Source: an uncultured Collinsella sp. (GTDB taxonomy: Bacteria; Actinomycetota; Coriobacteriia; Coriobacteriales; Coriobacteriaceae). From it: a DNA stretch of 15,227 nt. The position numbers and the translations under genes are program-made. The notes under the pieces were generated by a model. That model worked only from the letters and a program-made list of their open reading frames with translations, was not told the DNA's origin and did no database searches. Positions within the stretch are counted from its first letter, which is position 1; the number at the start of each line of letters is the position of its first letter. Positions 1-6,595 of this stretch are shown here, piece after piece. The stretch is taken from assembly GCA_934668695.1 (NCBI GenBank), contig CAKUOD010000026.1:1-15227 (forward strand). Reading direction: 5' to 3'.

Positions 1-83
1 GGGGAGGACGCCTTTGGTAAGTTCTATGTGAACGCGAGGTCTTTGACCCGGAGAGTCCGAGGTACTTGTTGGTAAGACCTTAT
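1..83. other. Left-edge sequence without a recognisable gene
   Basis: This is the sequence beyond the rpmB stop. One plus-strand frame is open from the window edge to a TAA at 73-75, giving about 24 residues rich in arginine and using the rare codons AGG, AGA and CGA. I do not recognise it and doubt that it is coding. The arms AGGTCTT (37-43) and AAGACCT (74-80) are complementary and enclose a small CGGA/TCCG hairpin. No T run follows on the minus strand, so it is not a clear rpmB terminator. The 8-mer TTGGTAAG occurs at 14-21 and again at 69-76. Confidence 0.3.
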
Positions 84-272
84 TTAGGAGCGCGCAACCT
101 TGCCGGACTTGAGGCAGGTGGAGCAAACGTTCATCTTGCGACGGTGACCATCGACGACGACGTAGACGCGCTGGATGTTGGGGCGGAACTTACGGTTGGT
201 GACGCGGTGAGAGTGGCTGATGGAGCGACCGGCAACGGGGTGCTTACCGCAAACTTCGCAAACTTTGGACAT
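84..272 (-). CDS. rpmB: 50S ribosomal protein L28, zinc-ribbon form
   Basis: A 62-residue protein with the L28 pattern: an N-terminal MSKVCEVCGK, a central basic stretch (SHRVTNRKFRPN, about 21-32) and a C-terminal CSTC. Cysteines 5, 8, 50 and 53 form two CxxC pairs, marking the zinc-binding (C+) version of L28; many bacteria also carry a cysteine-free paralogue. I chose the ATG at 270-272 because AAGGAGGG lies 6 bases upstream (279-286 on the plus strand) and because family members start with MSK or MA followed by C. An upstream in-frame start at 320 would add 16 non-conserved residues. It is transcribed away from the pyr operon and probably alone, as nothing recognisable follows at the edge. 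Confidence 0.96.
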   Translation of the reverse strand: MSKVCEVCGKHPVAGRSISHSHRVTNRKFRPNIQRVYVVVDGHRRKMNVCSTCLKSGKVARS

Positions 273-326
273 AACTGACCCTCCTTGGGCGACAAACGAA
301 CATGTCGCGTTAACAAACAAGCCTGA

Positions 327-354
327 ACTATAGCACAGAAGTCACTCCCTGTGC
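327..354 (-). promoter_or_regulatory. rpmB promoter, extended -10, with a dyad upstream
   Basis: Read on the minus strand, TGC-TATAGT (335 down to 327) is a good extended -10 and would start transcription near 320, about 48 bases before the ATG. A TTGCGC element lies 20 bases further upstream (358 down to 353), a long spacer, so the extended -10 may do most of the work. Perfect arms GCACAG (333-338) and CTGTGC (349-354), separated by 10 bases, lie directly upstream of the TATAGT hexamer. That position would suit a repressor. The promoter is inferred from motifs only. Confidence 0.5.
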
Positions 355-359
355 GCAAT

Positions 360-523
360 CTACACAGAGATATTTCTCTTTTGGCGATAGTGCCCACGCC
401 ACGGCCCTGGACGTAGATCCGATTTGCGTGCAGCAGGGGGGATTATGCCAGCTCGCAACAAGGTTTTCAAGCTCGTCCCACAAATATATATAGGTTTATT
501 GAGCGTAGGGCTCCGTTTACGGA
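360..523. other. Intergenic stretch between rpmB and pyrR promoters
   Basis: No gene is supported here on either strand. The sequence is more AT-rich than its surroundings and contains an alternating AT tract at 484-492. I looked for tRNA, small ORFs with ribosome binding sites and terminator hairpins, and saw nothing convincing. The open frames crossing this part lack start signals and recognisable sequence. Confidence 0.4.
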
Positions 524-569
524 TTGCTCTGTATTTATGCTCGCAATTAAGCTCAAGGTTGGCTACACT
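524..569 (+). promoter_or_regulatory. Possible pyr operon promoter(s)
   Basis: Two candidates overlap. TTGCTC (524-529) with an 18-base spacer leads to TAAGCT (548-553). TACACT (564-569) is a second -10-like hexamer without a good -35. Either would start transcription upstream of the leader hairpins at 588-675, as attenuation requires. A TTGACC at 575-580 has only TACCCA (598-603) at the proper distance; that promoter would start inside the leader and skip the first hairpin arm. I cannot decide between them from sequence. Confidence 0.35.
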
Positions 570-587
570 ATCCCTTGACCATTAAAG

Positions 588-702
588 GGGTACGAGATAC
601 CCACATGGAATTACATAGCTGCCAAAGAGCAGCCCTTCCTGTGGGTGTCTGGTCCGCTTTGAGCGGTCGGGCATCTATTTTTTTGACTGTGTCAGCAGTC
701 AA
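588..702 (+). promoter_or_regulatory. pyr leader attenuator with PyrR-binding-like hairpin
   Basis: Four foldable elements occur in order. (1) GGGTA/TACCC, 588-592 with 598-602. (2) A long hairpin with lower stem ACCCACA/TGTGGGT (599-605 with 640-646), an internal loop, and upper stem GCTGC/GCAGC (618-622 with 629-633) closing a CAAAGA hexaloop; the known PyrR loop consensus, as I recall it, is CNGNGA, so this differs at one base. (3) A terminator-like hairpin, 644-675. (4) TTGACTG/CAGTCAA (683-689 with 696-702), just before the pyrR ribosome binding site at 711-719. Element 1 shares bases with element 2, and element 2 shares 644-646 with element 3, so alternative folds are plausible. PyrR bound to UMP would be expected to favour termination. 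I could not identify an unambiguous antiterminator. Confidence 0.6.
644..684 (+). terminator. Intrinsic terminator inside the pyr leader
   Basis: The inner stem CCGCT/AGCGG (654-658 with 662-666) has a TTG loop. It is extended by 652-668 and by 644-650 paired with 669-675, including three G-T wobbles and one bulged base. A run of seven T follows at 678-684. It lies 40 bases upstream of the pyrR start, so it must be read through for the operon to be expressed, consistent with attenuation. Confidence 0.65.
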
Positions 703-711
703 GACATGTGA

Positions 712-1308
<597 letters not shown>

Positions 1309-1312
1309 TACC

Positions 1313-2257
1313 GTGGCGTTCAACCATAAGCACCTGATCGACATTACCGAGTACTCCGAAGAGGACATCAAGCTCATCCTCGAGACCGCCAAGGCGTTCT
1401 CCGAGGTCAACGAGCGTGCGATCAAGAAGGTCCCCACGCTCAAGGGCAAGACCATCGTCAACATGTTCAACGAGCCCTCGACGCGCACCCGCAGCTCCTT
1501 CGAGCTTGCCGAGAAGCGTCTTTCGGCCGACAGCCTCAACTTTGGCGGCTCCTCGACCTCTACGGTCAAAGGCGAGAGCCTCGTCGACACCGTCGAGACC
1601 CTCAACGCCTATAAGATCGACTGCATCGTCGTGCGCGATAAGCACGCCGGTGCTCCCTACATCGTCACGCAAAACTCGCCCGCGAGCGTCATCTGCGCCG
1701 GTGACGGCAAGCACAACCATCCCACGCAGGCCCTGCTCGACCTGTACACCATCTGGGAGCACAAGGGTGACTTCCACGGTCTGAAGGTCGCCGTCGTCGG
1801 CGATATCGCCCACTCCCGCGTCTGCGGCTCGCTGATCCCCGCCCTTAAGATCATGGGCTGCGAGACCTACGCCGTCGCCCCCGGCACGCTGCTGCCGCCG
1901 GCGCCCGAGGTCCTGGGCTGCGACCACGTGACGAGCGACCTCGATTCCGTCCTGCCTGAGCTGGACGTCGTCTACATGCTGCGCGTGCAGCAGGAGCGCC
2001 TCGAGGGCGCTCCGTTCCCGACCATTCGTGAGTACCACAAGCTCTTCGGCCTGACCAAGGACCGCGAGAAGCTCATGAAGCCCGACGCGATCATCTGTCA
2101 CCCGGGCCCCATCAACCGCGGCGTCGAGTTCGACTCCTATATGGCCGACCACCCGCAACGCTCCGTCATCCTGGAGCAGGTCTACGCCGGTATCTGCGTG
2201 CGTATGGCTATCCTGTATCTGCTGCTTGGAGGTGCCGATAATGGCCTTGCTTCTTAA
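1313..2257 (+). CDS. pyrB: Aspartate carbamoyltransferase catalytic chain
   Basis: 314 residues, normal for the catalytic chain. It joins carbamoyl phosphate to aspartate, the second step of UMP synthesis. Carbamoyl-phosphate motif STRTR is at 56-60, the mobile-loop lysine within VKGES at 85-89, HPTQALLD at 136-143, GDIAHSR at 163-169, RVQQER at 224-229 and HPGPINRG at 263-270. I prefer the GTG at 1313: GGGAGGTGAG (1296-1305) is well placed for it. The in-frame GTG at 1301, giving 318 residues and overlapping pyrR, would have GGGAG directly abutting the start. No pyrI regulatory chain gene is nearby, consistent with an unregulated trimer as in Bacillus; PyrR attenuation would then be the main control. 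Confidence 0.96.
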   Translation: MAFNHKHLIDITEYSEEDIKLILETAKAFSEVNERAIKKVPTLKGKTIVNMFNEPSTRTRSSFELAEKRLSADSLNFGGSSTSTVKGESLVDTVETLNAYKIDCIVVRDKHAGAPYIVTQNSPASVICAGDGKHNHPTQALLDLYTIWEHKGDFHGLKVAVVGDIAHSRVCGSLIPALKIMGCETYAVAPGTLLPPAPEVLGCDHVTSDLDSVLPELDVVYMLRVQQERLEGAPFPTIREYHKLFGLTKDREKLMKPDAIICHPGPINRGVEFDSYMADHPQRSVILEQVYAGICVRMAILYLLLGGADNGLAS

Positions 2258-3530
2258 GAATGCCCACGTCGTCGACCCGTCCGTCGAGCTTGACGGTGTC
2301 GTTGACGTCCTGATTGACGGCGATAAGATCGCCGAGGTCGGCGAGAATCTCGCCGTCGAGGGAGCCGAGGTCCGCGACCTTTCCGGCAAGTATCTCGTCC
2401 CCGGCCTGGTGGATATGCACGTGCATCTGCGCGAGCCTGGCTACGAGGTCAAAGAGGACATCGAGAGTGGCACTCGCGCTGCTGCCAAGGGCGGCTTCAC
2501 CGGCGTGTGCGCCATGCCCAACACCGATCCCGTCACCGATAACGGCACCGTCGTGGAGTTCGTCAAGTCCCGCGCTGCCGAGGTCGGTCACTGCCGCGTC
2601 TATCCGTCGGGCGCCATGACCCGCGGTCTTAAGGGCGAGGCCATGTCCGAGATGGGCGATATGGTCGCCCACGGCGCCGTCGCCTTCACCGACGACGGTC
2701 GTGGCGTGCAGGGCGCGGGCATGCTCCGTCGCTGCATGGACTACGGCAAGATGTTCGGCAAGGTCTTTATGAGCCACTGCCAGGACGAGGACCTGGTCGG
2801 CCACGGCCAGATCAACGAGGGCAAGGTCTCGACCCGTCTAGCTCTCGAGGGCTGGCCGGCTGCCGGCGAGGAGCTCCAGATCGCCCGCGACATCGAGATT
2901 GCCAAGCTGACCGGTGCCAAGCTGCACATCCAGCACATCTCCACCGCCCATGGCCTGGAGATCGTGCGTGCCGGTAAGGCCGCTGGCGTTCAGGTTACCT
3001 GCGAGGCCACCCCGCACCACATGTTCCTGACCGAGAACGACCTGGACGAGACCTACAACACCTCGCTCAAGGTCAATCCGCCGCTGCGTACCGAGGAGGA
3101 TGCCGAGGCCATCCGCCAGGGCGTCATCGACGGCACCGTCGACGTTATCGTCACCGATCACGCTCCCCACACCCCGTGGGAGAAGGCCCGCGAGTTCGAG
3201 CTTGCGCCCTTCGGCATGATCGGCCTCGAGACTTCGCTGTCGCTCGTCCTCACCGAGCTGGTCAACACGGGCAAGATGAGCATGGGCCGCATGGTCGAGC
3301 TCATGGCCATCAAGCCGCGTGAGATCCTGGGCCTCGACCAGGTTCAGGTCAAGGCGGGCTCCGTTGCCGACCTGACCGTGTTCGATCCCACCGCAACCTG
3401 GACGGTCGGCGAGGACGGTTACGAGTCGCGTGCCGAGAACTCCGGTTTTGCCGGCCGCACGCTCACCGGTCGTGCCACCGATGTGTTTGTCGGCGGCAAG
3501 CAGACGCTCGCCGACGGCTGCATCTGCTAG
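2241..3530 (+). CDS. pyrC: Dihydroorotase, class I
   Basis: 429 residues, a normal length for the long class I enzyme, which cyclises carbamoyl aspartate to dihydroorotate. Zinc-site residues are visible: DMHVHLREPG at 58-67 (H60, H62), FTDDG at 149-153 (D151), MSHC at 177-180 (H179), QHIST at 231-235 (H232) and VTDHAPH at 304-310 (D306). As in Bacillus enzymes, an aspartate sits where other amidohydrolases have a carboxylated lysine. The ATG at 2241 follows GGAGGT (2228-2233) by 7 bases, and the gene overlaps the end of pyrB by 17 bases, so the two are probably translationally coupled. An upstream TTG at 2226 would overlap that ribosome binding site and is less likely. Confidence 0.97.
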   Translation: MALLLKNAHVVDPSVELDGVVDVLIDGDKIAEVGENLAVEGAEVRDLSGKYLVPGLVDMHVHLREPGYEVKEDIESGTRAAAKGGFTGVCAMPNTDPVTDNGTVVEFVKSRAAEVGHCRVYPSGAMTRGLKGEAMSEMGDMVAHGAVAFTDDGRGVQGAGMLRRCMDYGKMFGKVFMSHCQDEDLVGHGQINEGKVSTRLALEGWPAAGEELQIARDIEIAKLTGAKLHIQHISTAHGLEIVRAGKAAGVQVTCEATPHHMFLTENDLDETYNTSLKVNPPLRTEEDAEAIRQGVIDGTVDVIVTDHAPHTPWEKAREFELAPFGMIGLETSLSLVLTELVNTGKMSMGRMVELMAIKPREILGLDQVQVKAGSVADLTVFDPTATWTVGEDGYESRAENSGFAGRTLTGRATDVFVGGKQTLADGCIC

Positions 3531-3550
3531 CATAACCTTATCGCTTTTGT

Positions 3551-3583
3551 GCGCGGTGCCCTTGCGGTGCCGCGCTTTCTGTT
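3551..3583 (+). terminator. Terminator-like hairpin between pyrC and pyrK
   Basis: GCGCGGTGCC (3551-3560) pairs with GGTGCCGCGC (3566-3575) through ten pairs, two of them G-T wobbles, with a CTTGC loop. TTTCTGTT follows, a poor T tract. It lies inside what is otherwise a single operon, so it may only reduce transcription or stabilise the upstream mRNA end. Confidence 0.4.
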
Positions 3584-3591
3584 CGCCTGAA

Positions 3592-3607
3592 CCATGCAAC
3601 CGCATGG
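3592..3607 (+). other. Small perfect hairpin ahead of pyrK
   Basis: CCATGC (3592-3597) pairs with GCATGG (3602-3607) around an AACC loop. It ends 7 bases before the GGAG (3614-3617) used by pyrK, so it could affect ribosome loading there. No regulator is implied by the sequence. Confidence 0.4.
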
Positions 3608-3622
3608 GGGATTGGAGCGTCT

Positions 3623-4414
3623 ATGCCCACACCTTCCACTGCACGCATGCACGACTTCGAGGTCGTCTCGAACCAGGAGATCGCCGACGGCATCTTCTCG
3701 CTCGTTATCACGGCCCCCAAGCTTGCAAGTGCGCTCAAGCCCGGCCAGTTTGTGAACATTGCCGTGCCCGGCGATGCGTCCTCGCTGCTTCGCGTGCCCC
3801 TGAGCTTCTATCGCGCCGACGCCCAGGCCGGCACCGTCGAGCTGTGGTACGCCGTCGTGGGCGACGACACCCGTCGTCTGTCGCAGATGGCCCCCGGTTC
3901 CACCTCTAATCTGCTGGGCCCTGGCGGCCGCGGCTGGCTTGTGCCCGAGGGCACCAGGAAGGCGCTGCTCGTTGCGGGCGGCATCGGTGTTCCGCCCGTG
4001 CTGTGCCTCGCCGGCAAGCTTGCCGAGCAGGGTGTGGTCGTTGACGTGTGCCTGGGCTTTGGCACCGCTTCCAAGGCCGTGGGTGTCGATGAGTTCCGCG
4101 CGCTGGGCGCTACGGTTAACGTGTGCACCGACGATGGCACGCTGGGCACGCACGGTTTTTGCACCGACCCGGCAGCCGAGCTGCTCGGCGAGGGCGGCTA
4201 CGACTACGTCGCCAGCTGCGGTCCCGCCGTCATGATGAAGAAAGTCGCCGCTGCTGCTGCCGATGCCGGTGCGTATTGTGAGGTGTCGCTTGAGCGCATG
4301 ATGAGCTGTGGCTTTGGCGCCTGCAACACCTGCAATGTCGAGACGGTCGACGGTATGAAGGGTGCTTGCATGTGCGGCCCCGTGTTCGATGCTTCCAAGG
4401 TGGTGGTCTTCTAG
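3623..4414 (+). CDS. pyrK: Dihydroorotate dehydrogenase B electron-transfer subunit (FAD, 2Fe-2S)
   Basis: 263 residues. PyrK passes electrons from dihydroorotate, oxidised by PyrD, through FMN, a [2Fe-2S] cluster and FAD to NAD+. The N-terminal ferredoxin-reductase barrel carries the FAD motif RVPLSFY (57-63). The NAD-binding half has LLVAGGIGVPPVL (115-127) and SCGP (198-201). The C-terminal iron-sulphur ligands are C229, C234, C237 and C249 (spacing 4, 2 and 11). The ATG at 3623 follows GGAG at 3614-3617. The PyrR-independent spacing to pyrC (92 bp with two hairpins) is unlike the rest of the operon. Next to pyrD it establishes a class 1B enzyme. Confidence 0.95.
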   Translation: MPTPSTARMHDFEVVSNQEIADGIFSLVITAPKLASALKPGQFVNIAVPGDASSLLRVPLSFYRADAQAGTVELWYAVVGDDTRRLSQMAPGSTSNLLGPGGRGWLVPEGTRKALLVAGGIGVPPVLCLAGKLAEQGVVVDVCLGFGTASKAVGVDEFRALGATVNVCTDDGTLGTHGFCTDPAAELLGEGGYDYVASCGPAVMMKKVAAAAADAGAYCEVSLERMMSCGFGACNTCNVETVDGMKGACMCGPVFDASKVVVF

Positions 4415-5337
4415 TGGGTACCGTGAACATGGCCGTCGATTTCGGCGGCGTCAAGATGCAGAACCCCATCAACACCGCAGCCGGTACCTTTGGCTACGGC
4501 TGGCAGTTCCAGAACTTCTTTGATGTTTCCCAGCTGGGCGCCATCACCACCAAGGGTTGCGCTGCCGAGCCCTGGCCCGGCAATCCCGCGCCCCGCATGG
4601 CCGAGATTCCCGGCGGCATGATCAACTCCGTGGGCCTTCAGAACCCCGGCGTGGCCGCCTTTGCCCGCGAGTCCGGTCCGTGGCTCGAACAGCTGTCCAA
4701 AGACGGCTGCCAGGTCATTTGTCAGGTTGCCGGCCACTCCGTTGACGAGTTTGTCCGCGCACTCGAGATGTATGTCGAGCTGTGCCCCTGGGCTGCCGGC
4801 TACGAGATCAACGTGAGCTGCCCTAATATCGCCGCCGGCGGTGCCGCCATGGGATCAACGCCCGAGGGCGCCTCTTCCGTTATGGCTGCCTGCCGCAAGG
4901 TGACCGATAAGCCGCTGTTCGTGAAGATGGCGCCGGTCAACGTCGCCGAGATCGCCAAGGCCCTCGAGGCTGCCGGTGCCGATGGCCTTTCGGTCATCAA
5001 CTCCATCCAGGGCATGGCCATCGACGTCCATACCCGCAAGTCTCGCGTGGCCAAGCCCAAGGGCGGCCTTTCGGGCCCGCTGTGCCACCACATCGCCGTG
5101 CGCATGGTCTGGGAGGTCGCCCAGGCCGTCGATATCCCCATCAACGGTGTCGGCGGTGTCATGACCGGCGAGGATGCGGCTGAGTTTATCCTGGCCGGCG
5201 CCACCTGCGTGTCGGTCGGCATGGCCAACTTCGTCGATCCGTGTGCTTCGCTTAAGATCGCGCATGAGCTCGAGGCCTGGGCCGAGTCCCAGGGCGTAAA
5301 GGACATCAACGAGCTGGTAGGTGCTTTCGAATGCTAG
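4414..5337 (+). CDS. pyrD: Dihydroorotate dehydrogenase B catalytic subunit (class 1B)
   Basis: 307 residues. This FMN enzyme oxidises dihydroorotate to orotate in the cytoplasm. NPINTAAGTFGYG (17-29), NSVGLQNPG (71-79), NVSCPN (133-138) with catalytic C136, KMAP (171-174), GGLSGP (217-222) and GVGGV (245-249) match the family; cysteine rather than serine as the base marks class 1. The GTG at 4414 shares its G with the pyrK stop (TAGTG), with AAGGTGG at 4397-4403 upstream. In-frame GTG 4423 and ATG 4429 are alternatives that would shorten the N-terminus by 3 or 5 residues without touching conserved sequence. The exact start is therefore uncertain. Confidence 0.95.
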   Translation: MGTVNMAVDFGGVKMQNPINTAAGTFGYGWQFQNFFDVSQLGAITTKGCAAEPWPGNPAPRMAEIPGGMINSVGLQNPGVAAFARESGPWLEQLSKDGCQVICQVAGHSVDEFVRALEMYVELCPWAAGYEINVSCPNIAAGGAAMGSTPEGASSVMAACRKVTDKPLFVKMAPVNVAEIAKALEAAGADGLSVINSIQGMAIDVHTRKSRVAKPKGGLSGPLCHHIAVRMVWEVAQAVDIPINGVGGVMTGEDAAEFILAGATCVSVGMANFVDPCASLKIAHELEAWAESQGVKDINELVGAFEC

Positions 5338-6047
5338 AGAATGATGCCCGCGACCGTGTTATCGTCGCCCTCGACTGCGACCGTGAGCGCGCGCTCGAGC
5401 TCGCCCACGAGCTTTCGGGCCATGCTGCCTGGCTCAAGGTCGGCATGACGCTCTATTACGCTGAGGGTCCCCAGATCGTCAAGACGTTCAAGGACTTGGG
5501 CTTTAAGGTCTTCCTCGACCTTAAGTTCCATGACATTCCGCATCAGGTGCGCGGCGCTGCCCGCTCGGCCTCGCTTGCCGGTGCCGACCTGCTTTCGGTC
5601 CACGGCCTGGGCTCGGGCGCTATGCTCGCTGCCTGCCGTGAGGGTGCCGAGGAGGCGCGCGAGGACCGCGCCAAGCTCGTCGCCATCACCGTGCTCACGA
5701 GCATGAATCAGGATGCCTTGAGCGAGATCGGCGTCGAGTCGCCGGTGGCCGAGGAGGCAGCGCGTCTGGCGAAGCTCGCCCAGGCCAACGGCATCGACGG
5801 TATCGTGTGCTCACCGATGGAGGCTCACGACATGCGTGAGCTGCTGGGCCCCGATGCCCTGATCGTGACTCCGGGTGTGCGTCCGGTGGGTGCCGCCCTT
5901 GGTGACCAGTCCCGCGTGGCGACGCCTTCCCAGGCTATCGAGCGTGGCGCGAGCCACATTGTGGTGGGCCGTCCCATCACCGGTGCCGATGACCCGGTTG
6001 CCGCTTTCGATGCCATCGTCGCCGAGCTGGTCGAAAACGTCGCGTAA
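5331..6047 (+). CDS. pyrF: Orotidine 5'-phosphate decarboxylase, short type
   Basis: 238 residues. It makes UMP from OMP in the last de novo step. The catalytic lysine-aspartate set lies in DLKFHDIP (63-70: D63, K65, D68). TPGVRP (180-185) and VVGRPIT (211-217) form the phosphate-binding end of the barrel. This is the short form found in Firmicutes and Proteobacteria, not the longer form of about 270 residues I associate with mycobacteria. The ATG at 5331 overlaps the pyrD stop by 7 bases, with GGTAGGTG at 5316-5323 upstream. It is the last gene of the operon; pyrE, needed to make its substrate, is not in this window. Confidence 0.96.
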   Translation: MLENDARDRVIVALDCDRERALELAHELSGHAAWLKVGMTLYYAEGPQIVKTFKDLGFKVFLDLKFHDIPHQVRGAARSASLAGADLLSVHGLGSGAMLAACREGAEEAREDRAKLVAITVLTSMNQDALSEIGVESPVAEEAARLAKLAQANGIDGIVCSPMEAHDMRELLGPDALIVTPGVRPVGAALGDQSRVATPSQAIERGASHIVVGRPITGADDPVAAFDAIVAELVENVA

Positions 6048-6092
6048 AAGATTCCCCTAAGTCACCACTTTTGGGTCTCATTAGCACAATTT

Positions 6093-6150
6093 AGCCCCTG
6101 TGCCTGCGAAAACTTTCCCATCCTTTGTGTGGAATCGCAGGTCAGGGGCT
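6093..6150 (+). terminator. Long imperfect inverted repeat after pyrF, possibly its terminator
   Basis: AGCCCCTG (6093-6100) pairs with CAGGGGCT (6143-6150), and CCTGCGA (6103-6109) pairs with TCGCAGG (6135-6141), broken only by a 2-by-1 base internal loop. The 25-base loop contains a further TTCC/GGAA pairing (6115-6118 with 6131-6134). Only CAACTTTT follows, so the T tract is weak. It could terminate the pyr operon or be a dispersed intergenic element or binding site. Confidence 0.45.
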
Positions 6151-6169
6151 CAACTTTTAGCGCAATATA

Positions 6170-6198
6170 TTGCACTTTTTGCGGGTATCGTCTAACCT
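6170..6198 (+). promoter_or_regulatory. Candidate mihF promoter P1
   Basis: TTGCAC (6170-6175), a 17-base spacer and TAACCT (6193-6198) give a reasonable sigma-70-type promoter. Transcription would start near 6205, about 80 bases before the mihF ATG. It lies just downstream of the inverted repeat at 6093-6150. Confidence 0.45.
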
Positions 6199-6210
6199 AT
6201 GGAGCCGCGA

Positions 6211-6244
6211 TTGAGCATTTTGTACGTTTTACGTGCTAAAATGC
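6211..6244 (+). promoter_or_regulatory. Candidate mihF promoter P2 inside a dyad
   Basis: TGC-TAAAAT (6234-6242) is an extended -10; TTGAGC (6211-6216) lies 20 bases upstream, the same long spacing seen at rpmB. The element lies within a dyad: GCATTTT (6215-6221) with AAAATGC (6238-6244), continued inward by GTACG (6222-6226) with CGTGC (6232-6236), one base bulged and one wobble pair. An operator covering the promoter is a reasonable inference; no regulator is identified. Confidence 0.5.
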
Positions 6245-6286
6245 CAAATATTGAATCAGATATAACCCAACTATTTGGAGGTACGA

Positions 6287-6595
6287 ATGGCACTCCCTCA
6301 GCTTACCGACGAGCAGCGCAAGCAGGCTCTTGAGAAGGCTGCTGCCGCACGTCACGCCCGCGCTGAGCTTCGCGAGCAGATCAAGAAGGGCGAGAAGTCC
6401 CTCGAGTCCGTGCTCAACTCCGATGACCCCATCGCTTCCCGCATGAAGGTTTCCACCCTCATCGAGTCTCTCCCCGGTTATGGCAAGGCCAAGGCCGCCA
6501 AGATCATGGAGGAGCTCGGTATCTCCGCTACTCGTCGCGTCCAGGGCCTCGGCGTCCGTCAGCGCGAGCAGCTCCTCGAGCAGCTGACCAAATAA
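6287..6595 (+). CDS. mihF: Integration host factor, actinobacterial type (mIHF)
   Basis: 102 residues, close to the core length of mycobacterial IHF. It is a nucleoid-associated protein specific to Actinobacteria, unrelated to the HU-like E. coli IHF. The family binds and bends DNA through a helix-two-turn-helix fold. Here a charged N-terminal helix region (about 6-36) is followed by MKVSTLIESLPGYGKAKAAK (53-72) and the MEELGIS segment (74-80), then a basic arginine-rich part (RR at 83-84, then R91 and R93). GGAGG (6277-6281) precedes the ATG by 5 bases. The ATG at 6287 gives the conserved start MALPQLTDEQR; an upstream TTG at 6275 overlaps the ribosome binding site. Location before gmk is the usual actinobacterial arrangement. 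Confidence 0.93.
   Translation: MALPQLTDEQRKQALEKAAAARHARAELREQIKKGEKSLESVLNSDDPIASRMKVSTLIESLPGYGKAKAAKIMEELGISATRRVQGLGVRQREQLLEQLTK

Noticed and set aside
484..492. AT-alternating tract as a promoter
   Set aside because: TATATA with a TTTTCA 17 bases upstream is a weak match, and the direction and downstream start site are not supported.
4366..4413. Upstream start for pyrD within pyrK
   Set aside because: It would add 16 residues read from the PyrK iron-sulphur coding region in another frame; these are not part of the PyrD family.
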